Part shown: positions 16,698 to 25,374 of the stretch, piece after piece
Numbering within the stretch: the stretch's first letter is position 1
Layout: every line of letters begins with the position of its first letter
Notes under the pieces: generated by a model
Databases searched by the model: none
Told to the model about the DNA's origin: nothing
The model's input: only the letters and a program-made list of their open reading frames with translations
Position numbers and translations under genes: made by a program
Source: Pontiella desulfatans
Lineage (GTDB): Bacteria > Verrucomicrobiota > Kiritimatiellia > Kiritimatiellales > Pontiellaceae
DNA length: 64,000 nt
Assembly: GCF_900890425.1 (NCBI RefSeq)
Contig: NZ_CAAHFG010000001.1
Coordinates: forward strand, 3,410,001 to 3,474,000
Direction of reading: 5' to 3'

Positions 16698-17341
16698 CTG
16701 AATCTCCTTTCTGTTTGTTGTTTGGAAAACTTTTGACCGGATAACCCGCCGTCGCCCAAGGCTATGGCGTGGCTCGCTGGATGATCAGGATTCACGTCCA
16801 TCCGCGTTTATTGCCTCTCACTTCGTTCGTTGCCGTCGCTTTGCGCCTGCCTCTACCTTCGGTGGTCACGGTTAGAATTCTTTCGTGTTTTCAGTCCAAT
16901 TGATCGCTGTTCACTCTCAATTGTGTGGCTAGAAATAGATCTGCGTTATCCGCGTGATCTGCGGTTAAAAATAGCCCGCACAGTCCTTGTGTCCCCTGCG
17001 TTCTTTAGCGGTTAAAACACTTCTGCTGATGGGGAAATTAATGGTTTTAGAAATGCATAGCGGTCGCTATGAAAACGTCCTCCCTCGACGGGGAACGCGT
17101 TTACAAGACAAGGTACGGCAAGGCCGTAAACCTTCATGCGAATCCACTGTGTTCAGCCGGATAATCAGCATCAGTTCCTTCGCGGGATGACCGTTCAAGC
17201 AAATGGCATCAAACGGATTTCAATGATTTGAATAGTTTTCATATAGAACCTCGAATGGGTTCCGGCTTGATTTTTGATGGCCACGAAAATGCGCAGAAAT
17301 CACAAAGACACACGATCTACGGTTTCGGCCATAAATGAAAA
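16698..17341 (+). other. Non-coding region with degenerate phrase repeats
   Basis: No convincing gene. It contains stretches of the kind CTGCG-T-TATCCGCG-TGATCTGCGG (16938-16973) and TTGTGTCCCCTGCGTTCTTT (16987-17006), plus a reverse-oriented relative (GCGCAGAAATCACAAAGACA, 17292-17311). They look like the tandem-like 'CTCTGCG..CTCTGCGGT' intergenic phrases seen in many environmental bacteria. Their origin is unclear. Confidence 0.5.
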
Positions 17342-17369
17342 AAGGAGTAAAGGCATAATCGCCCTTACT
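17336..17369 (-). terminator. Intrinsic terminator of the 60-aa gene
   Basis: Stem GGAGTAA...TTACTCC with one internal mismatch, overlapping the stop codon at 17365. It is followed on the minus strand by TTTTTT. Confidence 0.8.
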
Positions 17370-17547
17370 CCTGGTTGTAGGTCTCGCGGTATTCCTGCCA
17401 GAACTCCCGCTCCCTAAACTGCTCCAGTTCGTCCCGGAGCATATTCAGGATTTTCGAGACATCCGCCCGGATGTCGCACAGGTGGCATTCCATCGCCGCA
17501 AGCTTTGTTTCGAGTGTATCGGGTACACTCTGATTATCTGCTTCCAT
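17365..17547 (-). CDS. Small coiled-coil protein, possibly leaderless
   Basis: 60-aa acidic, helical protein (LETKLAAMECHLCDIRADVS and so on), predicted to form one long helix or short coiled coil. Function unknown. It has its own terminator overlapping the stop. There is no Shine-Dalgarno before the ATG: instead the hairpin GACTAC-TTTTGA-GTAGTC abuts the start codon, and TTTATAAA is centred 26.5 nt upstream. That is the spacing expected for an archaeal-type leaderless transcript. Confidence 0.6.
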   Translation of the reverse strand: MEADNQSVPDTLETKLAAMECHLCDIRADVSKILNMLRDELEQFREREFWQEYRETYNQE

Positions 17548-17577
17548 GACTACTCAAAAGTAGTCGCAGTTTATAAA
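17548..17577 (-). promoter_or_regulatory. TATA-like box and start-codon hairpin of the 60-aa gene
   Basis: TTTATAAA at 17570-17577 is centred 26.5 nt upstream of the ATG. A perfect 6-bp hairpin (17548-17565) lies directly against the start codon. Confidence 0.45.
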
Positions 17578-17740
17578 TTTTTTGCAACTCTAGTTTAACG
17601 ATTATATTAACTGTTTACCAACCTGCTTATGCGAGCAAGGCAGAAATCCTGCGATAACTCCACTATTGGAAGCGCCAAGCAACCTAACCAATAACTAACA
17701 TTAAATTGTCGGAAATTAATTGAAGGGTGCAGCGATTTGG

Positions 17741-18478
17741 CTATTCCCGATAAACGTTCTCAACGAAGACGCTGTAATTATTCATAATGTCATGTTTAGT
17801 TTGCCAAATCGAACGTCCCCAAAGATTTGCCAGTTCACCAACCGTGAACTCCAGTTCATCCGGATACTTGATTTCAGGTGACCGCTTGGCCAGTGGGGCA
17901 TCGGTTTCCGTAACAACTCTACTAGAATCCATTTTCCCCACCAACATACGGCCCCGCTTAGACTGCATCATCTTCGCATTCACTGAAAAATATGCCCCGA
18001 TATTATGTGCCGATTTCAGCTCACTATCCGTTCCCGAAAACCAATGCAAAATGAATTTACCTTTGAAACCATTCAGTATGCTGAGGGCATCCGAGGCGGA
18101 TCGTCTCGTGTGCACAGAAAGAACCTTGTCTTCAGCGGCAGAACACATTTCAACAATTCGTTCGAAAACTCTTTTTTGGTGCTGTCGATCCCGCTTGTCG
18201 CTGGTCATGTAATCCAGCCCGACCTCACCAATAAATTTTGTTTTGGGAAGCAGTGTTTGGAAAAGATCTAGCTGATCTTTGTATTCAAACGCAAGCTCAG
18301 GGTGCAATCCAAGCGCCACATTCACAGAGCTGTATCCTTCAACCAGTTCACAGCACCGCTCAAATACAAAGGGAGCATTAGTCATCGCCAGCACCTGAAC
18401 CTGACTTCTGCCCATAACTGAAAGTATGGATTTGGGATCAGGAAACAAATCCAAGTGGCAGTGTGCATCAACAAACAT
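17741..18478 (-). CDS. qatD: QatD, TatD-family nuclease of the Qat defence system
   Basis: 245-aa metal-dependent hydrolase of the TatD DNase family: DAHCHLD (His6, His8), EVGLDY (Glu ligand), HWFSG and TETDAP (Asp ligand) in family order. TatD proteins are 3'-5' DNases. The gene is the last of four minus-strand genes (22617 to 17741) in the order KAP ATPase, unknown, QueC-like, TatD. That is the composition of the QatABCD anti-phage system. It starts 12 bp after qatC. Confidence 0.92.
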   Translation of the reverse strand: MFVDAHCHLDLFPDPKSILSVMGRSQVQVLAMTNAPFVFERCCELVEGYSSVNVALGLHPELAFEYKDQLDLFQTLLPKTKFIGEVGLDYMTSDKRDRQHQKRVFERIVEMCSAAEDKVLSVHTRRSASDALSILNGFKGKFILHWFSGTDSELKSAHNIGAYFSVNAKMMQSKRGRMLVGKMDSSRVVTETDAPLAKRSPEIKYPDELEFTVGELANLWGRSIWQTKHDIMNNYSVFVENVYRE

Positions 18479-18490
18479 ATAAACCTACCT

Positions 18491-19816
18491 CTATCGACCA
18501 GATCCTGTTAAAAAAACTGCCAACTCTTCCATTCCTCGTCTATATACATCAACAAATGATGAAACTTCTGACGGTTCAATCGATCCTGTCGATAGAACCT
18601 TGAAAATATCATTTTTCGGCGAATCAGTTTTATACCGTTCGACGGCCATCATTATCGCCCGGTAGTCGCGTCCTTTCCCTGTTGATGGATCAGGAGGACT
18701 CAATATCACATCGGTCAAATACTCAGCATCATCAAGATCGGTCTGATGGATTGCGGCTCGTCTCACCAGACACGGAAGGCAATGCCCGCATTGAATTCCC
18801 GGTGCCCTGCCTCCCCATCGGCTCTGCTCAGGGTGGGAGCATGAGACGGTTTTTGCGGTTGTAAGACAGAGCACAGCCTCATCAGCACACTCCTTCAGCA
18901 TTTCACCTTTGGTTTTATGCCGAAACGGCAGTTCCAGCGAGATGTCAAAACCAAGTAGTGATATCACTTCCTGAATCAGTATCATAAAGTGGGGGTGGGT
19001 AGTCCTAGTACTCAGACTGCCTGTTCTGGTTTCTGTCAGAGGAACATTAAGGGATATTAACCCGTTCTCTGGAATGAACAGAGTTGAAGACCCGGAATTA
19101 AGTGATCCCAATGCACATCCCATTGCTAAAAACAACAGGGATCGGGTCCTCATTGATTGTTCATAATTACATCCACGTATCGAGGGCTGGGTAACATTCA
19201 GCCTTAAGAACCTCTTGTCAGAAATGCCCATTTGGTTCTGCAGGATGGAAGCGACTTCTGCCTGGGCTGTGGATGTCACCCCCCCACCGCCATAGTGGCC
19301 GACAAACATAGGAGTGCGTCCTTCTTTCAATAAGTTAATTGCTCCAGCCAAAGAATCCAAACCGCCTGAGAGGAGACACACATCACTGCAGTCAATTTCT
19401 TCCGATGAAAGTTCTTCCTGTAGACTATATTCGCGTTTCCTAAATTCAAACTCCCACCGATCACCACTCAGAAAGTCCAGTGCCCTTTGCAGAATGGGGG
19501 CTGCGGCATTCCATTTTCCAGGATCGGCAACGGGAACGCAGATCCTGATCTCCCGTCCCCAGCAATTATCTGAATACATATCCCTGTTAATACAACGGTC
19601 TGCACTGTAAACAGTCATTGCAAAATGGAGCAAATCCTTTGCGTCTTCGGGTAACTGGACCTGGGTCAGTTTTTCTATATCACGGACAACATGCTGTGGA
19701 ACGGAGTATGGGCTGGAACTGTTGTCATAATCACAGAATATCCTTGGAGAACCTTCGCCTATGCCCGGCACATAATTATCATTCGGCCCTACTCGAGCTA
19801 TCGTATGCCACATCAT
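18491..19816 (-). CDS. qatC: QatC, QueC-like protein of the Qat defence system
   Basis: 441-aa protein with a PP-loop ATPase motif SGGLDS (residues 150-155) and a zinc site near the C-terminal third (CSHPEQS...CGHCLPC). It is similar to 7-cyano-7-deazaguanine synthase (QueC) but longer, with an extra N-terminal domain of about 140 residues. In Qat systems it is thought to modify a partner or nucleobase; the chemistry is not shown by sequence. The ATG overlaps the qatB stop (ATGA). It is an essential member of the four-gene set in known Qat systems. Confidence 0.92.
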   Translation of the reverse strand: MMWHTIARVGPNDNYVPGIGEGSPRIFCDYDNSSSPYSVPQHVVRDIEKLTQVQLPEDAKDLLHFAMTVYSADRCINRDMYSDNCWGREIRICVPVADPGKWNAAAPILQRALDFLSGDRWEFEFRKREYSLQEELSSEEIDCSDVCLLSGGLDSLAGAINLLKEGRTPMFVGHYGGGGVTSTAQAEVASILQNQMGISDKRFLRLNVTQPSIRGCNYEQSMRTRSLLFLAMGCALGSLNSGSSTLFIPENGLISLNVPLTETRTGSLSTRTTHPHFMILIQEVISLLGFDISLELPFRHKTKGEMLKECADEAVLCLTTAKTVSCSHPEQSRWGGRAPGIQCGHCLPCLVRRAAIHQTDLDDAEYLTDVILSPPDPSTGKGRDYRAIMMAVERYKTDSPKNDIFKVLSTGSIEPSEVSSFVDVYRRGMEELAVFLTGSGR

Positions 19817-20694
19817 GCTTCACCTCCGATTATCGAATAAGCCTCTTCGTAAAGCCCTTGGATGATGGCCTTGCCTTCGGAGCCAGCCCAATCCACGGCC
19901 AGAGGATCAATCGCCTCCATCTCCAGCTTAACCGCATCATTAACATAAGCCTTCACGTTTCTTTCAAGCGAGACTGCCTGAGCTTCTGATACAGCATTTT
20001 TCTCTATCGATATCCCAAGTTCCTGTAACCATTGCCGGTATATATATCCTGCTATAAACCTTTCCAGGGCTGAGAGGACATCCCCCGAGGATAAATGATC
20101 TAAATCATCGAGTTTTTCTGTGTTTTCGTAGATCAAAGAAAGCGCGTCCTCCATAGCCTGTCTAGCCAGGCTTTCATCAAAACCGGATGATTCGGGGGCG
20201 ATTGAATCCAGCAATTCTGCATATACCGTATCTACATCAGATCCGATCAGTCTGCTTAACCCCAGATTCTGAAGTGCGGCATTAACACCGTCCGATGCTA
20301 CACTTGACAGGAACCCTGTAATCCTTTGCGCGGCAGCACGTCCGGCGGATGCATTTACTGTTGCAACTCTAGATCCACCTTTGGCTTTCACATAAGAGCG
20401 GCCGGTCTGGGGCATTCCGCCACCGCCCCCTGGACCATCAGCCCGAACCCCTCGTGTCATACTGGCCTTGGCAGCCTGCCAAAGCGGAGGCGGCTCATTA
20501 GATGTGTCTGATCCCTCTATTTCAGGATTTTGAACATCCCCTTGGGGATTTTCATTCTCCTCACCTGATTCTTCCGGAGATTCCGGTTGTGAATCAGGAC
20601 TATTTGAGGATTCACCGTCTCCCGATGGAAAAGCCCAATCTGGTAGCAGGCTTTTTTTATCCCTGTTTCCCCCATATGAAGCAGAAGTACCCAT
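19813..20694 (-). CDS. qatB: QatB, Qat defence system component
   Basis: 293-aa protein with a low-complexity Ser/Pro/Glu/Gly-rich N-terminus (about residues 15-100), a Gly-rich stretch (RADGPGGGGGMPQTGRSYV), and a helical C-terminal domain. There is no enzymatic motif. The identification rests on position between the KAP ATPase and the QueC-like gene and on general resemblance to QatB. It starts 3 bp after the qatA stop and overlaps qatC by 4 bp, so all four genes are tightly coupled. Confidence 0.85.
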   Translation of the reverse strand: MGTSASYGGNRDKKSLLPDWAFPSGDGESSNSPDSQPESPEESGEENENPQGDVQNPEIEGSDTSNEPPPLWQAAKASMTRGVRADGPGGGGGMPQTGRSYVKAKGGSRVATVNASAGRAAAQRITGFLSSVASDGVNAALQNLGLSRLIGSDVDTVYAELLDSIAPESSGFDESLARQAMEDALSLIYENTEKLDDLDHLSSGDVLSALERFIAGYIYRQWLQELGISIEKNAVSEAQAVSLERNVKAYVNDAVKLEMEAIDPLAVDWAGSEGKAIIQGLYEEAYSIIGGEA

Positions 20695-20697
20695 GAT

Positions 20698-22617
20698 CTA
20701 TCCCTTCTTTCTTTTCCTTCGAGCTATCGCGACTTTGGCAATACTGCTCTCAGAGTCTGATGCAATAACCTGTTCAATGTACCTCTCATAAAGCTCCTGC
20801 CGGCCTGCTGCTTTGCACGTCCCCTCAAGCTTTAATATGATTTGCGGAGGTAATGCTTGTGCCGGAAAACTGGGGAGAAAAGTAAGCAATTCCCCGAGTA
20901 ATTCATGGCGCACACCAGTCCACTCAACAATCATCAAAAGCGGGGATTCTTCTTTTGAGTGATCCTCCGAATGCTTAGCTTTCTCTGCTAATTCTTCAAA
21001 AATGCTGGAAGCATCAACTGGGCTCACATCCTCCCCGAGCTTCAGCGCTCCCTCGCGGACAGCTTCACTCGGGCTAAGAATCTTCAGTAGGATTTCTCGG
21101 GCGACTGAACTCAACCTTTTTGCCGTATACGAAAGGGTACTAAGCGAATCCCGTGAAAAATAAAAGTATGGCCGCAAATCAATTCCGGCCAGTTTTGGTT
21201 CCAGGGTCAGCCATTCCTTAAACCAATCCTCTGCAAACAGGACTCCAAGCTCAGTATCCATTTTGATTTTATCAGCATTGCTTTTTGGAGTAGTTCCTGC
21301 GTTTCGCTCAGCGTCCTTTTTTTCAGCTTCTTTCCCTATGCCGGGTTGAGCCAATGCGTCCTCAAGGCATACAATTTGAGGTGGCACACCATTTTGCGAT
21401 ATTTGCCAACCAGCCAGCTTCTTGAAGGTTTCTGGACGCAGGTACTCAAGAATCATCAGCTTTGCCAATACTCGTTGTTGTATCTCTACTTCCCTTGATG
21501 CGGCCATCTTCAAGCGCATCATCAGCGTATTAAGGAAACGTTTGCACTGACGTGGATTGCCGTTCATCACATCCGCCAGTATAGGACTGATGCGTTCTGC
21601 AAGCGCCAATTCTTCCTTCAAAGGTTCTGGAACCTCTTCTAGAACTTCCGAAGCAGAAGACAGTCCGAATGATCGGCCTTCCTGAATGCTCTTCGGCCCT
21701 AAAGCCCATTCACAGACCTTTTCCAGATCACTATCAGATAGATGGGGGAGCGAGAATAATAAGGCTATATAGTTTTCTGTGTCGGTTTTGCTCATTGAAG
21801 GAACGCGGATCATGTACTGGATGAGTTTTTCCAGATAATCCCGTCCGACATCAGTCCGATCACCAGGAAGCTCAGGGAACCGGCTTCGAACAGCAAACCT
21901 TACAAGGCGTTCGTCAGCTCCTATGATAAAAGCACTGCCCGGGACAAAGAGAAACAGTTTGATAGCTTCTAGCGTTTCAATGATGGTATCGGGCAGGCAC
22001 CGATCCAGATCATCGATTACGACGACCAGCTTCTTGATTTTTGCCTCATTCAGAAAGGACTCAAAATTCTCCCGAAACTCTCTTATGCCTTTCCGCAAGG
22101 TGTGTTTTTTCTCATCCTCCAAAAGCGCAGAAACATCCTCTGGCTTCAAGTCCTCTATTTTTTCTCCAGCTTTTTTTGCTAGAGCAACGGCGTCGATACC
22201 GGCAACAGCAGACAGGCCAACCGGGCCTCCGGCAATAGTGGCAGCTCCATATTTGACGGCGGAACCAACGGCCCGAAACCAGTTCACCTTCCGGATAAGA
22301 TTCACCGCCAATACTTTTGCCCTGTTCCCCAAGGTCTTTTGCGATGAAATTTCGTCGATGATTGTTTCCATTAAGGCCGTCTTTGCATCATCGTATCCTT
22401 CAAACAGCCATCCATTGAATGATAGGAGAATGACATCACCCTGCGACTTGAGATCACGTTCTATCATTTGAATAACGCTGCTTTTACCGGAACCCCAGTC
22501 ACCGAAGATTCCTATCGTTGCAGGAAGAAGGTTATCGGAATTCACTATATCAACAGCTGAACACACCAGGTGCTGAACTCCCAAAAGATCTCTTTCTGAT
22601 TCATGATCAGGCCACAT
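20698..22617 (-). CDS. qatA: QatA, KAP-family P-loop ATPase of the Qat defence system
   Basis: 639-aa KAP NTPase. Walker A GDWGSGKSS is near residues 38-46 and Walker B LVVVIDDLDRC near 225. Between them lies the typical KAP insertion with a hydrophobic Gly/Ala-rich segment (VGSAVKYGAATIAGGPVGLSA, partial) that may touch membranes. It is the first gene of the qat operon. The start at 22617 has GGAGGAG 5 nt upstream; 22650 is in frame but lacks a ribosome site. In Qat the ATPase is assumed to sense infection or power the complex. Confidence 0.92.
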   Translation of the reverse strand: MWPDHESERDLLGVQHLVCSAVDIVNSDNLLPATIGIFGDWGSGKSSVIQMIERDLKSQGDVILLSFNGWLFEGYDDAKTALMETIIDEISSQKTLGNRAKVLAVNLIRKVNWFRAVGSAVKYGAATIAGGPVGLSAVAGIDAVALAKKAGEKIEDLKPEDVSALLEDEKKHTLRKGIREFRENFESFLNEAKIKKLVVVIDDLDRCLPDTIIETLEAIKLFLFVPGSAFIIGADERLVRFAVRSRFPELPGDRTDVGRDYLEKLIQYMIRVPSMSKTDTENYIALLFSLPHLSDSDLEKVCEWALGPKSIQEGRSFGLSSASEVLEEVPEPLKEELALAERISPILADVMNGNPRQCKRFLNTLMMRLKMAASREVEIQQRVLAKLMILEYLRPETFKKLAGWQISQNGVPPQIVCLEDALAQPGIGKEAEKKDAERNAGTTPKSNADKIKMDTELGVLFAEDWFKEWLTLEPKLAGIDLRPYFYFSRDSLSTLSYTAKRLSSVAREILLKILSPSEAVREGALKLGEDVSPVDASSIFEELAEKAKHSEDHSKEESPLLMIVEWTGVRHELLGELLTFLPSFPAQALPPQIILKLEGTCKAAGRQELYERYIEQVIASDSESSIAKVAIARRKRKKG

Positions 22618-23097
22618 ATTTCTCCTCCGAGCCAATTGAAACAAACACACTTAATCCGCATTCATAAAACATCTAAGTCACACACCAACAAAAAATAACA
22701 CCAACTAAACCGGTTGCATTTCCAATCAACAAAATCGTTCATATCACATCCCCCGATCAGTAGTACCTACCGCACCAACCTCCTCTCCTTTTCAGCAACA
22801 TCCGCAAACTTGATCGCCATTCCACGCACCCCGAAATCAACAGGTTTAATAAACGTGAAAACAATATCCGTTTTTCACCCCTCCATCCAGCGATTGCTTA
22901 GGAAAATCGCCGATTTGATGCGTTTGTGGTGGATTCCCCCACAACCACCAGGCACCCCCACCGAAAGGCTTAGTATTTTATACTAGTCTCTGTGCGGTTC
23001 ACCGAAACGGACTTCGGCGCAGCCACTGGAACAAGGACATGGTTTATAGCCTGATCCAATACAGCACGTCCGCACCCAACGGTAGTCTTTGATAAAA
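22618..23097. other. Non-coding region upstream of qat
   Basis: About 480 bases without a gene. It must contain the qat promoter (minus strand), but no clear box was found. AGTAT-TTT-ATACT (22972-22984) and a G/T-C/A-rich inverted repeat near 22926-22950 are the only visible structures. Confidence 0.5.
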
Positions 23098-23128
23098 TAG
23101 AAAAACCACCCCGATGCGGAGTGGTTTT
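23097..23128 (-). terminator. Intrinsic terminator of the ssb / radical SAM operon
   Basis: Stem AAAACCAC (23102-23109) with GTGGTTTT (23121-23128), with T-rich sequence following on the minus strand. It lies 28 bp after the radical SAM stop. Confidence 0.75.
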
Positions 23129-23155
23129 CCTGTGGAGATTCCAAGGGTTGGAGGT

Positions 23156-23941
23156 TTAGATATCCAGCCCGACCGCGTCGGGCATGTCGAGGCCGATGGC
23201 CTTCTTTATGGATTCCTTCCACTTTACCTGAGGGTTGTCCTTATAGGTTTCGTACAGCTCGTTGATGCGCTCCTGTGTAAAACACGCCAGTAGTTTTTCT
23301 GCGCGTTCCATGGCCTCCGCAGTACCGCAATTGATCGACACGCGCTGCTTCAGCATGTTGGGCAACCCGATCCAAATCGCGTCAGTCACATACGGCAATG
23401 TTGCTTCAACGACACCTTCGATGCGATTATCGAGCATAGGTTCGCAGGAGACGCTGGTGGCATAGCCCAGTTCATAGGCCGTTTTCAGAGCTTCGTTGCG
23501 CTTTACAAATATCGGCGCACCGGGTTCCCAAAACTGGAGAAGATCATCATTGGCAGAACCCATGGTGAATCGGAACAGAATTTGTTCCCGATATTTTTCC
23601 AGCTCACAGCAGAGCTCAAGAATGCAATCAGGATCAGACTTGCTGACGATCAACATCTGGTTGCCGACTTTGAGCATGCTTCGGAGAACCGTGATACACT
23701 CATCCAAATTCTCCATGGTGATATCATGCGTAGTCGGGAACATGATCGTTCCTTTTCGCTTCGCAAAACCCTTGTTTACCTTCTCCATCTGGATTACAGG
23801 CTTTTTCCAGTTTTCACGGGTTTTGCGCTTGTGGCGAATGGCCATCGCCTTTGCATAGCAATACTTGCAGTCATTCGGGCATCCGCTCTGGATGTTAACA
23901 TTTGAGGATGCCCACTCTTTTGTGCCGAAGATCGCGGTCAT
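23156..23941 (-). CDS. Radical SAM protein (SPL / Gp37Gp68-like)
   Basis: 261-aa radical SAM enzyme with the cluster motif CPNDCKYCYA (CxxxCxxC, residues 21-28) and a glycine-poor TIM-barrel body. The form resembles spore photoproduct lyase-like and phage 'Gp37/Gp68' proteins, which are common on phages and plasmids. Substrate unknown; DNA or tRNA repair or modification is plausible. It starts 2 bp after the ssb stop, so both are expressed together, which points to a DNA-related job. Confidence 0.82.
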   Translation of the reverse strand: MTAIFGTKEWASSNVNIQSGCPNDCKYCYAKAMAIRHKRKTRENWKKPVIQMEKVNKGFAKRKGTIMFPTTHDITMENLDECITVLRSMLKVGNQMLIVSKSDPDCILELCCELEKYREQILFRFTMGSANDDLLQFWEPGAPIFVKRNEALKTAYELGYATSVSCEPMLDNRIEGVVEATLPYVTDAIWIGLPNMLKQRVSINCGTAEAMERAEKLLACFTQERINELYETYKDNPQVKWKESIKKAIGLDMPDAVGLDI

Positions 23942-23943
23942 CG

Positions 23944-24291
23944 CTATTCGCCCTTTTCTTTCGGTTTATCCAGAAAGTTGACGGTTTCGGCAGTGACGAG
24001 CAGACGGGAGCGCTTTTCGCCTTCCTCGTTTTTCCACTCGTCCATTTTGAGTCGGCCTTCAACGAGTACGGCGCGACCTTTGCTGAGGTATTTGTCGCAC
24101 GTTTCGGCGAGTCCCGACCAGGTTTCGATGGCAACGAACGCGACGCGCTCCTGCTCCGTGCCGTCGTTATCCTTATAGTGCTCGTTTACCGCCAGCCGGA
24201 AATCGGCGACCTTGGTGCCAGACTTGAGGGTCTTGAGTTCTACGTCGGTGGCAACGTTGCCGACCAGGATTACTTTGTTGAATGACTTCAT
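23944..24291 (-). CDS. ssb: Single-stranded DNA-binding protein
   Basis: 115-aa OB-fold SSB of the bacterial type: NKVILVGNVATDVELKTLKS, then VADFRLAVNE, then TWSGLAETCDKYLSKGRAV. It lacks the usual long acidic C-terminal tail ending in DIPF; it ends LDKPKEKGE, so it may not recruit host repair factors in the usual way. The start at 24291 has GGAGGAC upstream. It probably serves replication or transfer of the element. A TGGGAC motif lies 42-47 nt upstream. Confidence 0.93.
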   Translation of the reverse strand: MKSFNKVILVGNVATDVELKTLKSGTKVADFRLAVNEHYKDNDGTEQERVAFVAIETWSGLAETCDKYLSKGRAVLVEGRLKMDEWKNEEGEKRSRLLVTAETVNFLDKPKEKGE

Positions 24292-24330
24292 ATTGTCCTC
24301 CATGGGTTGATGGTTTCAATTAACGCCCCG

Positions 24331-24361
24331 TTGTCCCACTTTCTGTCGAAACCTTTATAAA
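24331..24361. promoter_or_regulatory. Divergent regulatory region with TGGGAC motif and TATA-like box
   Basis: Between ssb (minus) and the zinc-ribbon gene (plus). GTCCCA at 24333-24338 is part of the shared motif. TCGAAACC-TTTATAAA has its box at 24354-24361, centred 39.5 nt upstream of the ATG at 24397. A bacterial reading TTGTCC-N17-TTTATA is also possible here. Confidence 0.5.
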
Positions 24362-24396
24362 GACCCGCGCCTCCCCCGTGACCAGAGGTGATAAAC

Positions 24397-24600
24397 ATGG
24401 CAAGAGGAAGGCCATTCAAGTGTCCGTACTGCGGATCAACCAAAAGCATTTCGAAGGGAATACGGTGGAACAAATCCGGCGAAGCCCGTATCCGGCAATG
24501 CAAATTGTGCCGGCGACGGTGGAGTCGGAGGGTGAACAAGAATGAGGAAGCGACGGAGGCGCTGCCGGTGGAGACCGAGCAAGAGGGCTTTCACTATTGA
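24397..24600 (+). CDS. Small zinc-ribbon protein
   Basis: 67-aa protein with CPYCGSTKSISKG and RQCKLCRRRW, a four-cysteine zinc ribbon of the type found at the N-terminus of IS1 InsA-like and other DNA-binding proteins, then a charged tail. It may bind nucleic acid as a small regulator. The start at 24397 (MARGRPFKC) has GAGGTGAT 4 nt upstream and was preferred to 24388. It is divergent from ssb. Confidence 0.72.
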   Translation: MARGRPFKCPYCGSTKSISKGIRWNKSGEARIRQCKLCRRRWSRRVNKNEEATEALPVETEQEGFHY

Positions 24601-24632
24601 GGCCACGTTCAGTTGCACAGGTGGATGAGGGA

Positions 24633-24878
24633 TTATTTCCCCATCCGCATGTACACCCATTTAGCAAAAATCACGAATGCAATGATGACACTGGTCGCAA
24701 TCAATCGCTGCAGAAATGTCATTTCCTGCTGAACCGGCTCATTGTATTGGGGTGGATGATGTTGATGTACCTGGTGTCCCGGTGGTGATGGCGGGGGTGA
24801 ATGTCTCCGCCCTACAGGCTGATGCCCGCTACAGGGAAGCAGCCTTTCCTCTATTCGTTCATTCTTCATAATACTCAC
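24633..24878 (-). CDS. Small C-tail-anchored membrane protein
   Basis: 81 aa from a GTG at 24878 (GGGGG 9 nt upstream), or 78 aa from the ATG at 24869. The N-terminal part is rich in Pro, His and Gln; one transmembrane helix near the C-terminus (LQRLIATSVIIAFVIFAKWV) leaves only a few basic residues after it. It lies downstream of the Pro/His-rich tail-anchored protein at 24917 and the HerA-like ATPase, so the three may form a membrane complex. Function unknown. Confidence 0.62.
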   Translation of the reverse strand: MSIMKNERIEERLLPCSGHQPVGRRHSPPPSPPGHQVHQHHPPQYNEPVQQEMTFLQRLIATSVIIAFVIFAKWVYMRMGK

Positions 24879-24916
24879 GTTTTTATACCCCCGCCCCTGC
24901 CAGGAGCGGACGGCAG

Positions 24917-25327
24917 CTATGTAAAGATCAATAGAGCAATCCAGATGAAAAAGAGACCCACGCCCAACATGATCATGTCCTGAAGATCCTCCGGGATTTG
25001 CCTGCGAGGCCGCCGATAATATTGATGGGGATACCGATTTTGATGGTTCGGCGGATATTGAGGATGTTGATGGGATATGTCATTTGTCTCGCGGTCAGGT
25101 ACCTCACCCGAATTCTGTTGATCCTGTGCATGTGGAGAACTGGCGTATGGAATACCCGGTTCGTCTGGATAGATTTCTTCTGGATCGTATCCAGGCAACG
25201 TCTCATTCCGAGCATCTGATGCGGGTGGCAATCCCTCCCCATCCTCATCCAATCCGAAATTTACTCCTACACTAATGGTATTGGGATTTTTGACCTTTAC
25301 ATGTTCCCAGCCTTTTATCGGTTGCAT
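24917..25327 (-). CDS. Tail-anchored Pro/His/Gln-rich protein
   Basis: 136-aa protein: an N-terminal short ordered part (GWEHVKVKNPNTISVGVNFG), then a low-complexity acidic and Pro/His/Tyr-rich stretch, then one C-terminal transmembrane helix (MIMLGVGLFFIWIALLIF) ending the protein. GGAGGTG precedes the ATG but lies inside a hairpin, so translation may be controlled. It follows the HerA-like gene by 48 bp on the same strand. It could tether the ATPase to the membrane; unproven. Confidence 0.68.
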   Translation of the reverse strand: MQPIKGWEHVKVKNPNTISVGVNFGLDEDGEGLPPASDARNETLPGYDPEEIYPDEPGIPYASSPHAQDQQNSGEVPDRETNDISHQHPQYPPNHQNRYPHQYYRRPRRQIPEDLQDMIMLGVGLFFIWIALLIFT

Positions 25328-25331
25328 ATCA

Positions 25332-25371
25332 CACCTCCTATATAGAGGTGTCGGTTCGTCCCATTATTTAA
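25332..25371 (-). promoter_or_regulatory. SD-sequestering hairpin and TGGGAC motif
   Basis: Minus strand: CACCTC-TATATAG-GAGGTG (25332-25350) pairs over the Shine-Dalgarno. AAATAATGGGACGAAC overlaps GTCCCA 25358-25363. TTAAATAA (25364-25371) is centred 40.5 nt upstream of the ATG at 25327. Confidence 0.55.
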
Positions 25372-25374
25372 GAA

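Noticed and set aside
23020-23045. TTCCAGTGG-like string on the minus strand as a third origin box
   Set aside because: It lacks the GGAAA half and the ACTCGCAC extension shared by the two boxes at 29700 and 29827, and it is not near the initiator.
22983-23222. 79-codon minus-strand frame with several cysteines
   Set aside because: It overlaps the radical SAM gene end and its terminator and has no ribosome site. The cysteine pattern does not form a convincing zinc site.
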